Assembly (NCBI GenBank): GCA_002411015.1 | Contig: DHPY01000069.1 | Location: 1-38,148 of the forward strand | Direction: 5' to 3' | Length of the DNA: 38,148 bases | DNA from: Armatimonadetes bacterium UBA5352 | Lineage (GTDB): Bacteria; Armatimonadota; Zipacnadia; Zipacnadales; UBA5352 | Part shown: one piece after another, positions 23,323 through 29,936 of the stretch | Position numbering within the stretch: position 1 is the first letter of the stretch | Layout: every line of letters begins with the position of its first letter | Position numbers and translations under genes: made by a program | Notes under the pieces: generated by a model | Seen by the model: only the letters and a program-made list of their open reading frames with translations | Told to the model about the DNA's origin: nothing | The model's database searches: none

Positions 23323-23885
23323 ACGTCAGGGACTTCGTTCTACTGGTGCTCGCGTCGGTAGGTGGAGTGGTCCGCGGTAAGACCAAACTGCAGAAGCAGG
23401 TCTACTTCGTGGGTGAACTCACCCGAGTCGACGTCGCGTTGGGGTACAAGGCCCACTACTATGGCCCTTATTCGTCTCGGGTGGACAATGCCTTAGATGA
23501 GTTGTGGTCACTTGGCCTCATCGAGAAGCACACGAACAGCACCGGACAGCGTGGTGAACGCGGCTATGAAAAGGTACGATATGACTTCACGTTAACGGAC
23601 GCAGGTAAGCGGGCCGTTGCACAAATCACCGGTACTTGCCCCGCCGACGCAGCCGCGATAGCGAACGCAGGTGGGCGGTTGACCTCTGCAGGGGATCTTC
23701 ATTATATGGATCTGGCCGCAGCAGCGAAGACGCATTTCATACTGCAACAGAGCGGGGCCTTGATGGATGATGAAGAGATCACTAAGACCGCCGGCCGACT
23801 GAACTGGGATTTGGGGTCACCGCAGATTGATCAGGCCACGGGTTTTCTCGTGAGTCTCCGTCTCGCCCGGAAGAAACAGGAATAG
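23319..23885 (+). CDS. YwgA-like protein of unknown function
   Basis: A 188-residue protein starting at ATG 23319, with AAGGAG 8 bp upstream and a 4-bp ATGA overlap with the HD gene. 'GKTKLQKQVYFVGELTRV' (residues 20-37) and 'YKAHYYGPYSSRVDNALDELWSLGLIEKHTN' (45-75) match the YwgA-like group, which has a winged-helix character and is related in style to the DUF4065/SocA proteins. In Bacillus subtilis ywgA lies next to ywfO, which encodes an HD protein like the one upstream, so the pair is recurrent. Function is unknown; a regulatory or defence role has been considered for such proteins, but nothing here shows it. GC content is lower than in the flanking sugar genes, which hints at transfer. 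Confidence 0.75.
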   Translation: MNVRDFVLLVLASVGGVVRGKTKLQKQVYFVGELTRVDVALGYKAHYYGPYSSRVDNALDELWSLGLIEKHTNSTGQRGERGYEKVRYDFTLTDAGKRAVAQITGTCPADAAAIANAGGRLTSAGDLHYMDLAAAAKTHFILQQSGALMDDEEITKTAGRLNWDLGSPQIDQATGFLVSLRLARKKQE

Positions 23886-23888
23886 ACG

Positions 23889-23920
23889 AGTGGGGCCTGA
23901 CTATGTAGACAGGCCCCGCT
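23889..23920. terminator. Bidirectional hairpin between convergent genes
   Basis: GGGGCCTG (23892-23899) and CAGGCCCC (23910-23917) form a perfect 8-bp stem with a 10-nt loop. AG/CT pairs outside a T-G wobble extend it to about 11 bp. It lies between the stop codons of the YwgA-like gene and the fucosidase gene. No T run follows on either strand, so it is a terminator by position and shape only. Confidence 0.6.
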
Positions 23921-23936
23921 CAAGCTGGTCGTGCCC

Positions 23937-25676
23937 CTACTTCACCGGCACCAGCGTTACGCCCCGCAGGTCCATCGCGGCGGTCTTCCTGATGCTCGGG
24001 GCGGTCACCTTGATCGTGTTCTCGCCCTTCTTCAGGCGCACGATCGCCGCGCGCCTGCGCCTGAACTCGCCCTTGGTCGAGGAGGTCTTCAGCACCTGGC
24101 GCTGGCCGCCCTCCACCTGCGTCCCGCCGCCGCTTGAGATCATCCCGTTCGGCATGACCTTCGGCGCCTCTTTCCCGTTCACCACGACCTCGATCTCGCT
24201 GCCGCCCTGCCCCGCGGGCACGCGGTGATCCAGCCAGACCTCGTAGTCGCCGCGCTTCGGCGCCGTGACCGTCCACTCGATGCTGTCCGCGCTCTTCAGC
24301 CAGTTGCCCGCGTGGATGATCCCGTCCTCGGACTCGTAGCGGATGCGCATCCCGTGCGCGCCATCGAGGAAGCCCATCACCGCCGGAAGCTCGATCGCGC
24401 CATCCTCACCGGGGCCGAGCACCAGCGGCTCCACCTGCGGCTCGCCGACGAGGTCCACCGCGAAAACGCTCGCCACGGGGTGCAGCGGCTTCTCCGGCAG
24501 CGTGATGACCACGTCGCTGCCGCCGCGCTCGAAGGCGAGGTTCGGGCGGCCCTTCTGCACGGCCGAGACGCGCTTGACCTCGTTCGTGAGGCCCGGGAGG
24601 CGGATGGTGCCGTCGGCAGGCCACTCGAAGACGTGCACGTAGAGGCGCTTGCCCTTCGTCGTCACGCGCCCGTAGAACGGCAGCAGGTTGAACGGGCTCG
24701 CGGTGGTGCCGTAGATCGCCTCGGAGAACTGGTCCATCCACGCGCCGATGTCCTCGAGGCGCTGCACGAACTCCTTCTGGATCGTCCCGTCGGGCTTCGG
24801 GCCGATGTTCAGCAGCAGGTTGCCGCCCTTGGAGACGATGTCCACGAGCATGCGAATGAGGTACTCGGAGCTCTTGTAGACCGTTTCGTCCTTATCGTAG
24901 CCCCACCAGTGGGAGGTCATCGTGATGCACGCCTCCCACGTCTGCGGGTTACCCTCCTCGTCGAAGTAGCCGGTCGGCGGGATCCGCTGCTCCGGGGTGA
25001 CGAGGTCCTCCTTCGTGAAGTGCCGGTCGTTGATGAGGATGTCCGGCTTGAGCTTGCGCGCGAGGGCGTTGGTGCCCTCGCCATCAAGCTCCTCGGGCTT
25101 GTTGATCCAGCCGCCATCCCACCAGAGCACGAAGGGCGCCGGGCGGTACTCTGTCATGAGCTGCTCGATATGCTCGCGCATGTACTCGATGTAGCGCATG
25201 ACGTCACGGCCCTCGGCAGGGCGCTCGTCGGCCTCCCACCCAAGGCGCGGGAGGTACTCCTCGTGCCACCAGTCCATGATCGAGTAGTAGTAGCCGACGG
25301 GGATGCCCTTCTTCTCGAAGGCTTCGGTCATCTCACGGATGGCGTCGCGACCGAAGGGCGTGTTCGTGATCTTCCACTCGGTATTGTGCGCGTCGAACAT
25401 GCAGAAGCCGTCGTGGTGCTTGGTGGTGACGACCATGTACTTCATCCCCGCGCGCTTCGCGAGGTCGGCCCACTGCGCCGGGTCGAACTTCTTCGCGGTG
25501 AACTTCGGCGGGAGCTTGTCATACTCGTCCTGCGGAATCTGGCCTACGTTGCGGATCCACTCGCCCCTGCCAAGCAGCGCGTAGACGCCCCAGTGGATGA
25601 ACATGCCGAACCGTGCCTCGTGGAACCACTGCAGCGTCTCCTCGCGCGTCCGCGTCGCCTTCGCGTTCCGAGCCAT
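23937..25676 (-). CDS. GH29 alpha-L-fucosidase
   Basis: A 579-residue glycoside hydrolase that removes alpha-L-fucose from glycans with retention. Family signs are 'WFHEARFGMFIHWGVYALLGRGEW' (17-40), 'KYMVVTTKHHDGFCMFDA' (79-96), 'YYYSIMDWWH' (129-138) and 'PFVLWWDGGW' (181-190), where D187 is the expected nucleophile. 'NLLLNIGPKPDGTI' and a beta-sandwich follow. The C-terminal ~130 residues ('MRIRYESEDGIIHAGNW...AAMDLRGVTLVPVK') are a carbohydrate-binding-like domain. No signal peptide is present, so it probably acts on imported oligosaccharides. GGGAGGAC lies 7 bp before the ATG, and a 16-bp palindrome sits 24-39 bp upstream. It converges on the YwgA-like gene. Confidence 0.93.
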   Translation of the reverse strand: MARNAKATRTREETLQWFHEARFGMFIHWGVYALLGRGEWIRNVGQIPQDEYDKLPPKFTAKKFDPAQWADLAKRAGMKYMVVTTKHHDGFCMFDAHNTEWKITNTPFGRDAIREMTEAFEKKGIPVGYYYSIMDWWHEEYLPRLGWEADERPAEGRDVMRYIEYMREHIEQLMTEYRPAPFVLWWDGGWINKPEELDGEGTNALARKLKPDILINDRHFTKEDLVTPEQRIPPTGYFDEEGNPQTWEACITMTSHWWGYDKDETVYKSSEYLIRMLVDIVSKGGNLLLNIGPKPDGTIQKEFVQRLEDIGAWMDQFSEAIYGTTASPFNLLPFYGRVTTKGKRLYVHVFEWPADGTIRLPGLTNEVKRVSAVQKGRPNLAFERGGSDVVITLPEKPLHPVASVFAVDLVGEPQVEPLVLGPGEDGAIELPAVMGFLDGAHGMRIRYESEDGIIHAGNWLKSADSIEWTVTAPKRGDYEVWLDHRVPAGQGGSEIEVVVNGKEAPKVMPNGMISSGGGTQVEGGQRQVLKTSSTKGEFRRRRAAIVRLKKGENTIKVTAPSIRKTAAMDLRGVTLVPVK

Positions 25677-25699
25677 GATCGATGTCCTCCCGAGCTACC

Positions 25700-25715
25700 G
25701 TGACCGGGCGGTCAC
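25700..25715. promoter_or_regulatory. Palindromic operator-like site upstream of fucosidase
   Basis: GTGACCG-GG-CGGTCAC is a perfect inverted repeat located 24-39 bp before the fucosidase ATG. Matching half-sites occur at 25739-25747 (GTGACCGGG) and 25806-25811 (GGTCAC). Position and symmetry fit a dimeric regulator controlling the fucosidase, the divergent gene, or both. Confidence 0.55.
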
Positions 25716-25899
25716 TTCTGGCAGCATCTCGCTGGTGAGTGACCGGGATAGTGCGCGTGGATCGCCATTTCCACCGACGTCAGCAGATTCCTCGTCAGGC
25801 GGGGAGGTCACGACCGTGCCGCTGGAGTATTGAGGAATGACAGAAGTCGCGGACGCAGCGGACCCATCCCGGCGCCCTGTAAGGTCAGGGGGCATTGCG

Positions 25900-26307
25900 A
25901 TGCGCCAGGCTTTCGCTCACGCCATCGTGTTCATCTGCGTGTTCTGTCTGTTCGTGGTGTACTGCAGGTGGTGGAATGGGAGAGATGATGAGCCGCGGCA
26001 GTATGCTGCGGGCTCGCCGCCTGACTATGGCGGGTATGCCGTAACGGGCGCGGCCGACGGTAGCTTCGACGGGGTCTACATCCCGTTGAACGCGATCGCG
26101 GGTTTCCCCTGTTACGGCAAGGAGGCGCCTCCACGTTTCCTGTGGCGGGATGAGGTTGGCTGGCACCTCTCGACGGAGCCGGGGGTGCTGGCCGACGGCT
26201 ACATGACCGCGCCGGGAGCGCCGATCGTGGGCGCATGGGAGGCTGATGGCGCGGCCGACCCGGCCCCGTCCGTGGTCCCGATCGTGGTCGCGGAGGCCGA
26301 GATGTAG
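25900..26307 (+). CDS. Small membrane-anchored protein with GVY/LWRD module
   Basis: A 135-residue protein. Residues 5-21 are a membrane helix (signal anchor), so the rest is likely outside the cytoplasm. The soluble part reads 'YAVTGAADGSFDGVYIPLNAIAGFPCYGKEAPPRFLWRDEVGWHLSTEPG...YMTAPGAPIVGAWEADGAADPAPSV'. It resembles a small module with 'NGxY...NGKPYY...LWW...W.IS...Y...G.W...APAPT' that I recall from surface proteins of several phyla; its role is unknown. ATG 25900 is chosen because AGGGGG lies 7 bp upstream. An in-frame ATG at 25837 would add 21 polar residues. It is divergent from the fucosidase gene and separated from it by the palindromic site. Confidence 0.65.
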   Translation: MRQAFAHAIVFICVFCLFVVYCRWWNGRDDEPRQYAAGSPPDYGGYAVTGAADGSFDGVYIPLNAIAGFPCYGKEAPPRFLWRDEVGWHLSTEPGVLADGYMTAPGAPIVGAWEADGAADPAPSVVPIVVAEAEM

Positions 26308-26323
26308 CGGCTGCAAGAGGGGC

Positions 26324-26352
26324 TTCCCTTCTGGGGAAAGGTCTGCTATACT
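26324..26352 (+). promoter_or_regulatory. Extended -10 promoter for the restriction-modification genes
   Basis: TGC-TATACT (26344-26352) is a good extended -10 element; the -35 region (near 26324) is poor. A start near 26359 would give a ~34-nt leader before the methylase ATG. A small TTCCC/GGGAA hairpin lies just upstream (about 26324-26338). Confidence 0.5.
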
Positions 26353-26392
26353 ACGAACGCACGTTCCAATCGTCCATGCTCGGGGGAGCCCG

Positions 26393-27871
26393 ATGGCAAG
26401 CACAAGAGAGAAACTCCTCGGTCAGTTCTTCACTCCTGAGAGAGTCGCCGCCTTTCTGGTTCGATGGGCCGCACCCGGCGACGGGGATCGTGTGCTCGAT
26501 CCCTCGTGTGGTGACGGCGTGTTCTTGCGACAGCTCCATTCCGCGGTAGGCGTCGAGTTCTGTCCGGAAAGCGCTGCTCAGGCGAGAGCCGCGGCGGCCC
26601 ACGCGCAGGTCGTTGAGGCCGACTTCTTTCAGTGGGCCTCTACACACGGCCCGGAGTTTGACGCGATAGTGGGCAACCCTCCGTTCATCCGATACCAGCA
26701 GTTCACCGGCCCCACCCGAAAGTCTGCCTTTGCGCTTGCCAGGCGTATCGGTGTTGAGTTCAATGGTCTGACTTCGTCATGGGCACCCTTCCTCGCCGTC
26801 TCTGCATCGCTCGTAAGGCCAGGCGGGCGCATGGCTTTTGTGGTGCCGGCCGAGATCGGTCATGCGACCTACGCTGCCCCGCTGATCGAGGGGCTATGCC
26901 GGAACTTCTCCTCTGTTACCATAGTGGCCATCCGCGAGAAGCTGTTTCCCGACCTATCCCAGGATGCCTGGCTGCTCTTCGTCAGCGGCAAGGGTGGCAG
27001 GACAGAGACGATCGGCTTCACGGCAGTAGATCGCTTCTGCTCCAGGATCGATCCGGATAACCCCACTTCTCTCGTTTCCCTCCGCGACTGGCGGCAGGCC
27101 GGTCAGCGGTTGCGCAAGTTCCTGCTACCCGCTGATCTGCGCGAGGCATACCACCTGGTCATCGAGCGAGCCGGGGCCACGCAACTGGCAAACATTGCCG
27201 ACGTAACCATCGGCTACGTGAGTGGCGATAACGACTTCTTCCATCTCAGCCGCTCCGCGGCTCGTCTCTTCGAGATTCCTGATGCTTTCCTTCGCCCCAC
27301 TATCCGGCGAGGCGAGCAGCTGGCGACAGACTATGTGGACCAACGACTGGTAGATCGCTGGCTTGCGGCTAATGAGCAGATCTACGTGCTGGATCTTACG
27401 AGCACGACCGAGGTTCCGAGGTCGGTTGCGGCCTATCTCACTTCGCCCCGTGGTGAGGAAGCCCGCGCGCGGTACAAATGCCGAGTGCGCGATCCATGGT
27501 ACGTGATACCCGGCGTCGCACAGACACCCTCCGCGTTCATCACCTGCATGAGCGGGCGTGAAAGCCGTCTGGCCATCAATCGTGCCGGGGCGGTCTGCAC
27601 CAACTCGGTACTCTCGGTCTCGCTGATGCAGCGCGTCTCACACAGAGGCCTGCTACGAGGCTGGCGGCATCCACTCTCGCGATTGTGTCAGGAGTTGGAG
27701 GGGCATCCGCTTGGTGGGGGAATGCTAAAGCTCGAGCCAGGCGAGGCGCGCAGGGTGCATGTGCCTCTGCGGCCTTTCCACCCCACGAAGGCTGAGGGGC
27801 TCGCATTGGCGGAGAGTATCGACCTCATGCGCACGTGGAGGCACTATGGACCCGATGCTGACCGCGCCTGA
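26393..27871 (+). CDS. N6-adenine DNA methyltransferase of a restriction-modification pair
   Basis: A 492-residue methyltransferase that uses S-adenosylmethionine to methylate adenine in DNA. Motif X 'GQFFTP' (10-15), motif I 'VLDPSCGDGVFL' (34-45), the acidic motif 'VEADFF' and catalytic motif IV 'NPPF' (95-98) are in the gamma-class order. The second half ('IADVTIGYVSGDNDFFHLS...', 'RYKCRVRDPWYVIPG') is like the target-recognition region of TaqI/BREX-type and other stand-alone type II methylases. GGGGGAG lies 5 bp before the ATG at 26393; the open frame further upstream is not conserved-looking. The gene overlaps the next one by 26 bp. Recognition sequence cannot be read from this. Confidence 0.88.
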   Translation: MASTREKLLGQFFTPERVAAFLVRWAAPGDGDRVLDPSCGDGVFLRQLHSAVGVEFCPESAAQARAAAAHAQVVEADFFQWASTHGPEFDAIVGNPPFIRYQQFTGPTRKSAFALARRIGVEFNGLTSSWAPFLAVSASLVRPGGRMAFVVPAEIGHATYAAPLIEGLCRNFSSVTIVAIREKLFPDLSQDAWLLFVSGKGGRTETIGFTAVDRFCSRIDPDNPTSLVSLRDWRQAGQRLRKFLLPADLREAYHLVIERAGATQLANIADVTIGYVSGDNDFFHLSRSAARLFEIPDAFLRPTIRRGEQLATDYVDQRLVDRWLAANEQIYVLDLTSTTEVPRSVAAYLTSPRGEEARARYKCRVRDPWYVIPGVAQTPSAFITCMSGRESRLAINRAGAVCTNSVLSVSLMQRVSHRGLLRGWRHPLSRLCQELEGHPLGGGMLKLEPGEARRVHVPLRPFHPTKAEGLALAESIDLMRTWRHYGPDADRA

Positions 27872-28715
27872 ACTCACCACGGTGGAGCATGCTCTCGGTC
27901 GATTCCACGCGCTAGAGGGCCTACGGGGACAGGGGCACATCAAGCCGCTGCACCAATACGTAGCCATGCGGCTGGTTGTGGAAGGTGGCTTCCTTCCTGA
28001 TGAAGTAACGCCTCACCCGCCACTGATAGCCAAGAGGAGCTCCGGCTCTTGGTTCCTGGAGATCGACGAAGGGGCGGCCAACGTCCGCGAAGAGACTGTC
28101 CTGGGTGGGTTGAAGACGAAGAACGTGGACGTGGCGGTCGCCAAAGACCGGATCGGTCCAGTGGTGTGCGTCTCGATCAAAGGAACCGGCAATGCCTTCC
28201 GCAACCTCACAAACCGCATGGAGGAAGCGATCGGCGACTGCACCAACCTGCACATGACCTACCCCGCCATGGTGTACGCGTTCCTGCACCTCATTAAGTG
28301 CAACCGGCAGAACGAACCGGGCGTCAAGCCGAACGATGTCAGCATCGATTGTGCTGGGTGCGCGACAGACGCGGTGGCGCGGTACCATGATGTCCTTGAG
28401 GGCCTCACGGGACGAGAACTCGTGAGGAATGAGATCAGCAAGTACGAGGCTGTCGCTCTCCTGATGGTTGAGCAGATCGCCGATGCAGCATGCACATTCC
28501 CGAGCTTCCCGCCAGCAAACAGCATGGCCCGGTTCTCAGATTTCTTCCCTCGCGTTTACGGCATATACGACCGCCGCTTTCCGTACGTCGCGCCTTCGAT
28601 GCATCAGACAGAAAGAGTGGCGTGGGCTGAGACCTCACCAGCGTTCAATGGTCTCATGACAGCCACCGGACGTGAGCTTGCCAGCGTATTCGACTACGAG
28701 CCCCGTCTCGCATAG
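27846..28715 (+). CDS. Probable type II restriction endonuclease (partner of methylase)
   Basis: A 289-residue protein whose ATG lies inside the methylase gene (26-bp overlap), a common layout for restriction-modification pairs. Residues 89-112 read 'LKTKNVDVAVAKDRIGPVVCVSIKG', with D95 and K112 in the spacing of a PD-(D/E)xK nuclease core, though the usual E/D before x-K is Ser here ('SIK'). The region after it, 'NAFRNLTNRMEEAIGDCTNLHMTYPAMVYAFLHL', resembles helices seen in several restriction enzymes. An R110-like Glu elsewhere may serve the metal site. Its stop is only 8 bp from the convergent nitrilase stop. Function is inferred mainly from context. Confidence 0.62.
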   Translation: MDPMLTAPELTTVEHALGRFHALEGLRGQGHIKPLHQYVAMRLVVEGGFLPDEVTPHPPLIAKRSSGSWFLEIDEGAANVREETVLGGLKTKNVDVAVAKDRIGPVVCVSIKGTGNAFRNLTNRMEEAIGDCTNLHMTYPAMVYAFLHLIKCNRQNEPGVKPNDVSIDCAGCATDAVARYHDVLEGLTGRELVRNEISKYEAVALLMVEQIADAACTFPSFPPANSMARFSDFFPRVYGIYDRRFPYVAPSMHQTERVAWAETSPAFNGLMTATGRELASVFDYEPRLA

Positions 28716-28723
28716 TCAGCCTA

Positions 28724-29650
28724 TCACGCCTCCGGCGTCGCCGCGAGGATCTTGTCCAGCGCATCGCGGCGGTAGTGGCGCCACGTCTCCAGACCAAACT
28801 CCTCCGCGATCTGCTCGATCGTCACCCCCTCCATCTCCGACGCCAGAGTGAACTTGCCCTCCGGGTGCGGGATGTTCAGCGATACGCCCCGGCCGTACCT
28901 CTCGCGAATGGCCTCCCACTGCTTGCGGTTCTCATCCTGATGGAAGCACTCGCGATCGAAGTTCACGTCGGCGCTCGCGATCGGATACTGGTAGCCGGTC
29001 CGCACGAGCGGCGTGCCCGTCATGTCTATGATCGAGTTGACATGCCCGCCCCATGAGCTGACCACGTAGAAGCCGAACTGCTCCGCCCAGAACTCAAGCT
29101 GAGTGCCCGCCTCATACATGGAGGGCCAGAGGACGCAGCGCGCACCGTTCTCCTGCAGGCGCTGGCCGACCTCGGCGAAGTTCATGTCGAAGCAGATCGC
29201 GAAGCCGACGGGGCCGAAGTCGGTCTCGAAGACCGGCGCGTCGGAGCCGGGGGTGATGCCGAAGTCAAGCTCGCCGCGCGTCGGGCGCATCTTGTGGTAG
29301 ACGCCGGCGACCTCGCCCTTGCGATCCACCAGCGCGGCGGCGTTGTAGAGCCGCCCGCAGCGCTCCTCGACGGTGGTCGCGACCGCGTAGCAGCTATTGC
29401 GACGGCAGGCCTCGCCCACGGCGTCGGTGGTCGGCCCGGGGATCGGCTCCGCCCAGTCGCCCCAGTTCCCGCCGGAGGTGAGGTGCCGCTGCGCGAAGAT
29501 CTCGGGCATGCAGACGAGGTCCGAGCCATCCTTCGCGGCGCGGTCGATCATCTCCACGGCCTGGCGGCGGTTGGAGGCCTGCTGCTCGGCGCCCTCGGCT
29601 TCTTTCCTCGGGCTCCACGAGACGGTGGTGAGGCGAGCGTAGCGGGCCAT
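28724..29650 (-). CDS. Carbon-nitrogen hydrolase (nitrilase superfamily)
   Basis: A 308-residue cytoplasmic amidohydrolase. The Glu-Lys-Cys triad is E50 in 'LVCMPEIF', K120 in 'VYHKMRPT' and C153 in 'GFAICFDMNF'. The family resembles N-carbamoyl-amino acid amidase and beta-ureidopropionase. The start ATG 29650 has GGAGGTG 9 bp upstream; the longer open frame to 29746 is not protein-like. The C-terminal extension 'EGVTIEQIAEEFGLETWRHYRRDALDKIL' is long and helical, and may help assembly. A long-hairpin repeat element (29804-29916) lies 154-266 bp upstream. Substrate unknown. Confidence 0.9.
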   Translation of the reverse strand: MARYARLTTVSWSPRKEAEGAEQQASNRRQAVEMIDRAAKDGSDLVCMPEIFAQRHLTSGGNWGDWAEPIPGPTTDAVGEACRRNSCYAVATTVEERCGRLYNAAALVDRKGEVAGVYHKMRPTRGELDFGITPGSDAPVFETDFGPVGFAICFDMNFAEVGQRLQENGARCVLWPSMYEAGTQLEFWAEQFGFYVVSSWGGHVNSIIDMTGTPLVRTGYQYPIASADVNFDRECFHQDENRKQWEAIRERYGRGVSLNIPHPEGKFTLASEMEGVTIEQIAEEFGLETWRHYRRDALDKILAATPEA

Positions 29651-29803
29651 GGTGGCGGCACCTCCGGCGAACGGTCGCGTGATGGCGCGGAGTTCGCCGG
29701 CGGGGGTGCGGGGGCCTTCTGCATCAGGCGTTCCGGACGACGCCACGGGCCAGCGATCTACGCATTACGCACATCTTCGCCGGGCGCGGTCGTTGTCGTT
29801 GGT

Positions 29804-29916
29804 GGAGGGGCCGCACGAGTTGCGCGACGAAGGAGCGCCAACGAGGTCGGCCCAGTTCGCGAGTGGGCCGACCTCGCCGCAATCGCTGGCGCGGTTGGGG
29901 CTCGTGCGGCCCCTCC
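29804..29916. repeat. Long-hairpin repeat element, copy B
   Basis: A 113-bp element with the same 16-bp inverted ends as copy A (GGAGGGGCCGCACGAG / CTCGTGCGGCCCCTCC). Its inner arms CGAGGTCGGCCC and GGGCCGACCTCG pair perfectly across an 11-nt loop, and GCGCCA/TGGCGC can pair between the two levels. It lies between the upstream region of the nitrilase gene and the 3' end of the glycosidase-like gene. Confidence 0.85.
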
Positions 29917-29936
29917 TGCGCCTCGGCACCTGTCGC

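Noticed and set aside
24225..25703. A 492-residue open frame on the plus strand opposite the fucosidase
   Set aside because: Antisense shadow: the minus-strand frame has all GH29 motifs and a good ribosome-binding site.
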